9,448 bases of DNA, from the NCBI GenBank assembly GCA_026002265.1, contig BOBG01000078.1, forward strand, positions 1-9,448. The letters run 5' to 3'. A program made the position numbers and the translations under genes. The notes under the pieces were generated by a model, which saw nothing but the letters and a program-made list of their open reading frames with translations, was not told the DNA's origin and searched no databases. This document shows, one piece after another, positions 7,255 to 9,448 of this stretch. How positions within the stretch are numbered: position 1 is the stretch's first letter; each line of letters opens with the position of its first letter. Origin of the DNA: Spirochaetia bacterium (GTDB lineage: Bacteria > Spirochaetota > Spirochaetia > Treponematales > Breznakiellaceae).

Positions 7255-7282
7255 CAAAAGAAAGATTTCGGTTCATTTTTTC

Positions 7283-7310
7283 TCAAGCGTTTTTTTCTTT
7301 TTTCCGATAA
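7283..7310 (+). promoter_or_regulatory. Sigma28 (FliA)-like promoter of flaB
   Basis: TCCGATAA at 7303-7310 matches seven of eight bases of the flagellar -10 consensus GCCGATAA. TCAAGCGTT (7283-7291) sits where the -35 TAAAGTTT is expected, but matches it only partly. A T-rich spacer separates them. Late flagellin genes are the classic sigma28 targets. Transcription would start near 7317 and leave an unusually long leader of about 180 bases. Confidence 0.55.
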
Positions 7311-7371
7311 GGATTGTAGAGTTTGTATATTTTGTGTGAATGGGTTGCTTCCCTCGTGGGTAGGGGACGGC

Positions 7372-7470
7372 ATGGATGCTGCGGGATACCGGGACCCAAT
7401 GGAATGGGCAAAAGAATTGAAAAACCAAACGTTGTTTGGGACAGAACTATCCAAAGGGAGGATCTACTAG
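7372..7470 (+). CDS. Possible 32-residue leader peptide upstream of flaB
   Basis: The ATG at 7372 is preceded by AGGGG at a good spacing (TAGGGGACGGC). The frame runs 32 codons to TAG at 7468-7470. The peptide opens [19 protein letters not shown] and ends SKGRIY; no known domain or signal is seen. Its last codons (AAA GGG AGG ATC TAC TAG) are the strong Shine-Dalgarno of flaB plus the first arm of the downstream hairpin. A ribosome ending here would cover that site and open the hairpin. The open frame extends further upstream to an ATG at 7237, but that lies above the predicted transcript start. Whether it is translated is unknown, and a short frame can arise by chance. Confidence 0.35.
   Translation: MDAAGYRDPMEWAKELKNQTLFGTELSKGRIY
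7453..7462 (+). promoter_or_regulatory. Distant strong Shine-Dalgarno of flaB
   Basis: AAAGGGAGGA is the best anti-16S match in the leader, but it ends 36 bases before the flaB ATG at 7499. No ATG, GTG or TTG lies 5-12 bases downstream of it. It can serve flaB only if the intervening hairpin folds. The alternative is the weak AGGA at 7495-7498, which touches the ATG with no spacing and is poorly placed. Confidence 0.55.
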
Positions 7471-7487
7471 AACTTCAGTTTTAGTAG
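7464..7487 (+). promoter_or_regulatory. Hairpin between Shine-Dalgarno and start codon of flaB
   Basis: CTACTAGAAC (7464-7473) pairs with GTTTTAGTAG (7478-7487) in ten consecutive pairs, one of them G-U, around a TTCA loop. When folded it removes 24 bases, leaving about 13 between GGAGG and the ATG. A similar arrangement is known from phage T4 gene 38, where a hairpin brings the ribosome site to the start. Confidence 0.6.
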
Positions 7488-7498
7488 TAGTAACAGGA

Positions 7499-8359
7499 AT
7501 GATTATTAATCACAATTTAAGTGCGATGTTCGCGGATCGGTCATTGAAGGTCACTCAGGGCAAGCTTGATCAGAACATTGAAAAACTGTCAAGCGGTCTG
7601 CGTATCAACAAGGCCGGTGACGATGCTTCCGGACTCGCAGTTTCTGAGAAAATGCGGAGCCAGATCCGAGGCCTGAATCAGGCATCAGCTAATGCCCAGA
7701 ATGGTATTTCTTTTATTCAGACGACAGAGGGTTATCTCCAGGAATCCCAGGACATTCTCCAGCGTATCCGGGAACTCGCAGTACAGTCTTCAAACGGTAT
7801 TTACACAGCAGAGGATCGCACTTATATCCAGATCGAAGTTTCTGCACTTATTGATGAAATTGATCGCATTGCTTCCCATGCTCAGTTCAACGGTATGAAC
7901 ATGATCACCGGACGTTTCAGCCGGGAAGGGGGAGAAAATGTCGTTACTGCTTCAATGTGGCTGCACATTGGCGCGAACATCGATCAGCGTGAACGCCTCT
8001 ATATTAGTACTATGACAGCGAAGGGACTCGGAGTCCGGAATACCGGTGACGACAGCATCCTTTCCTTGTCAGAACCGGACAGTGCAAACCGCGCTATCGG
8101 TACTCTTGATGAAGCTCTTAAAATAGTAAGTAAGCAACGGGCTGATCTCGGTGCATACCAGAATCGTCTCGAACATGCAATCCGTGGTATCGATATTGGT
8201 GCAGAAAACCTGCAAGCTTCTGAATCCCGGATCCGTGACACCAATATGGCTAACGCAGTGGTTGATTTCACGAAGAACCAGATTCTGAGCCAGGCTGGAA
8301 CTGCAATGCTTGCACAGGCAAACCAGAGGACGCAGTCTGTTCTTCAGCTCCTCCAATAG
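7499..8359 (+). CDS. flaB: Periplasmic flagellar filament core protein FlaB (flagellin)
   Basis: FlaB subunits build the core of the spirochaete's periplasmic flagellum after export by the flagellar type III system. The 286-residue protein has only the D0/D1 coiled parts and lacks the variable outer domains, as usual for FlaB. The N-terminal half carries [12 protein letters not shown], then [40 protein letters not shown] and [17 protein letters not shown]. The C-terminal half carries [40 protein letters not shown] and [15 protein letters not shown]. The frame is open further upstream to a TTG at 7436, but the conserved family start is the ATG at 7499. The leader places the strong ribosome site behind a hairpin. 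A sigma28-like promoter lies about 190 bases upstream, and a strong terminator follows. The chemoreceptor gene is divergent. Spirochaetes often carry several flaB copies, so the exact paralogue number cannot be given. Confidence 0.97.
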   Translation: MIINHNLSAMFADRSLKVTQGKLDQNIEKLSSGLRINKAGDDASGLAVSEKMRSQIRGLNQASANAQNGISFIQTTEGYLQESQDILQRIRELAVQSSNGIYTAEDRTYIQIEVSALIDEIDRIASHAQFNGMNMITGRFSREGGENVVTASMWLHIGANIDQRERLYISTMTAKGLGVRNTGDDSILSLSEPDSANRAIGTLDEALKIVSKQRADLGAYQNRLEHAIRGIDIGAENLQASESRIRDTNMANAVVDFTKNQILSQAGTAMLAQANQRTQSVLQLLQ

Positions 8360-8380
8360 TTTTTTGGTTTAATCCTAACG

Positions 8381-8405
8381 AAGGCGCCTTAAGGCGCCTT
8401 TTTTT
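8381..8405 (+). terminator. Rho-independent terminator of flaB
   Basis: AAGGCGCC (8381-8388), loop TTAA, and GGCGCCTT (8393-8400) form a perfect 8-bp stem, with T's from 8399 to 8405. It begins 22 bases after the flaB stop. The 20-base stem-loop is also a tandem copy of a 10-base palindrome. The last T's overlap the stop codon of the convergent gene, and there is no matching T-run on the minus strand, so it looks one-directional. Confidence 0.9.
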
Positions 8406-9448
8406 ATGCTCCGGTTTTTCCTTTTGAATCAATAAAGTGTTTGTACTTCTCCGGATCGCTCCGGAATACAATAATTGAATTTTCCGGATCATTTATGGAA
8501 CGCTTGAGCGCGCTCCGGGCTTCGCTGATGAGTCTGTCCGCATCTACGGAACGGCGATTCCGGGAACTCAAACCGATGCAGAGATCCGAAGCTTCCCAAA
8601 AAATTGTTTCATATTTTTCTAACATAAGATGTTGAAAATCAGTTACCTTGGTACGTCCGTCTTCAAGATCCGATCCGGGCAAAATAATGGAGAGTCCTCT
8701 TTTTCCGGTTTCAAACACCAGATCCGGCATAACCGGCAGTGCGATAGACTCATCGATCAAATGCTGCCGGACCTCGGAATCCCGTTCCCCTTGGTCTTTA
8801 AATTCCAGTGCAATAAAAACCAAATCTTGATCAAAGCGTGCACAGCGCAGCAGTTCCGCTTCGAGATGTTCACGGAGCGTAGAATCAGGATCCAGCTCAG
8901 TACTGTGAAGCATCACTTCTAAAACCGGATCCTTAAGATCTTCTTCAGGGGGAGATTTGTATTCGATCAACGGCGGCTTTTTTTGCCCTCGTATAACGGG
9001 AATCACTAGAGCTGTAAAAGCAAAACCGAGTGTCAGCACAAGCGCAGCAAGGATCCATTTTAACAATGTCGCTGTGGCGCCAAGGTCAAGATACTGGTAA
9101 CTCGCACTGACAGCACCATTCCGGTGATCTTCAATGGAAATGGCATCCGAAAAAATCCCCATGCCGAATCGCTTCACAAAACGAGGATTTCCTTCTATCC
9201 ATTCGAGTACAAGACCTTCTTTCCGCTCCAGAGCGCAGGTTCCGGCCTCGCTCGACACAATGATTCCTTGAAGAAGGCTCGATTCATTGACAGCGGTCTG
9301 AACAATCTTTTGAAAATCTTCAGTTAAAAACCCATTCGTACCGGCCGCAATGGAAATAGATCCGGCCACCACACCGAATTCCTGCCGCGCAATCCGGCGG
9401 TTATGCTGAATAGCGGTAACGATCTTGAATCCGGTAAAAGCGATAAGT
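8404..9448 (-). CDS. Membrane signalling protein with degenerate GGDEF-like domain, 5' end outside window
   Basis: The frame is open to the right edge (347 residues visible, TAA at 8404-8406). The GTG at 9372 is internal, since the frame continues upstream as LIAFTGFKIVTAIQHNRRIA, the probable end of a first membrane helix. A sensor-like segment follows, then a clear helix WILAALVLTLGFAFTALVIP (about 8990-9060), then a cytoplasmic domain. That domain has LREHLEAELLRCARFDQDLV, like the GGDEF-family start, and GKRGLSIILPGSDLEDG where active cyclases read GGDEFxIILPxTDxxxA. The signature is therefore GKRGL (plus 8692-8706), and the metal- and GTP-binding residues are lost. It is unlikely to make cyclic-di-GMP; a role as a receptor or scaffold is possible. 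The call rests on by-eye resemblance, and the domain is shorter than a normal GGDEF. It is convergent with flaB, 44 bases apart. Confidence 0.65.
   Translation of the reverse strand, partial: LIAFTGFKIVTAIQHNRRIARQEFGVVAGSISIAAGTNGFLTEDFQKIVQTAVNESSLLQGIIVSSEAGTCALERKEGLVLEWIEGNPRFVKRFGMGIFSDAISIEDHRNGAVSASYQYLDLGATATLLKWILAALVLTLGFAFTALVIPVIRGQKKPPLIEYKSPPEEDLKDPVLEVMLHSTELDPDSTLREHLEAELLRCARFDQDLVFIALEFKDQGERDSEVRQHLIDESIALPVMPDLVFETGKRGLSIILPGSDLEDGRTKVTDFQHLMLEKYETIFWEASDLCIGLSSRNRRSVDADRLISEARSALKRSINDPENSIIVFRSDPEKYKHFIDSKGKTGA

Larger units (their letters stand above)
7317..7498 (+). promoter_or_regulatory. Long structured 5' leader of flaB
   Basis: This covers most of the gene-free stretch 7155-7498. 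From left to right it holds a small open frame with its own ribosome site (7372-7470), a 6-bp hairpin CCAAAC/GTTTGG with loop GTT (7425-7439), a strong Shine-Dalgarno (7453-7462), a 10-bp hairpin (7464-7487), and an 11-base single-stranded segment ending AGGA directly against the flaB ATG. GGA trinucleotides at 7457-7459, 7460-7462 and 7496-7498 are candidate CsrA contacts. The leader's start depends on the predicted promoter. Control of flaB translation is an inference from layout. Confidence 0.5.

Noticed and set aside
7237..7371. Longer version of the leader peptide beginning at ATG 7237
   Set aside because: That start is upstream of the predicted flaB transcript start and has no ribosome site; only the part from 7372 has support.
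7436..7498. flaB starting at TTG 7436
   Set aside because: The family start MIINHN is at 7499, and the upstream residues are leader sequence.
1..9448. CRISPR array, tRNA, rRNA, phage or toxin-antitoxin genes
   Set aside because: I looked for spaced direct repeats, cloverleaf patterns and typical small-gene pairs and saw none.

Overview
The window reads as part of a spirochaete chromosome, most likely Treponema-like. The best marker is a short FlaB-type periplasmic flagellin that opens [12 protein letters not shown] and carries the classic spirochaetal SSGxRIN / [22 protein letters not shown] core. A PilZ protein, a dCache chemoreceptor and a membrane protein with a degenerate GGDEF-like domain fit a motile bacterium that uses cyclic-di-GMP. 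GC content looks mid-40s overall and lower in the chemoreceptor gene. The tetranucleotide CCGG is strikingly frequent. Nothing suggests a phage, a CRISPR array, or tRNA or rRNA genes.

Layout. (1) 1-1944 (+): 3' part of a GH13_11 glycogen-debranching enzyme (GlgX/isoamylase type), with its start outside the window. (2) 1949-4227 (+): a sigma70-like promoter and a tight three-gene unit: a PilZ protein, the tRNA 2-thiouridylase MnmA, and a small protein that looks like a class III aminotransferase without its catalytic core. The last two genes overlap by one base. (3) 4264-4932 (+): a single-copy-looking REP-associated (Y1/HUH) transposase flanked by a perfect 12-bp inverted repeat, one copy of which lies inside its own coding end. 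(4) 5052-7154 (-): a methyl-accepting chemotaxis protein with a dCache sensor. (5) 7155-7498: a divergent regulatory region with a probable sigma70 promoter for the receptor and a sigma28-like promoter for flaB, followed by a long structured flaB leader. (6) 7499-8359 (+): flaB, ended by a strong terminator. (7) 8404-9448 (-): a convergent membrane protein with a degenerate GGDEF-like domain, running off the right edge.

The most interesting region is the flaB leader. The only strong Shine-Dalgarno sequence lies about 37 bases upstream of the flaB ATG. A 10-bp stem with a four-base loop occupies most of the gap, so folding would bring the ribosome site to about 13 bases from the start. A 32-codon open frame with its own good ribosome site ends inside this hairpin. 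Together these look like a compact post-transcriptional control device for flagellin. This is inferred from sequence alone. The second item of interest is the shrunken aminotransferase-like protein coupled to mnmA.
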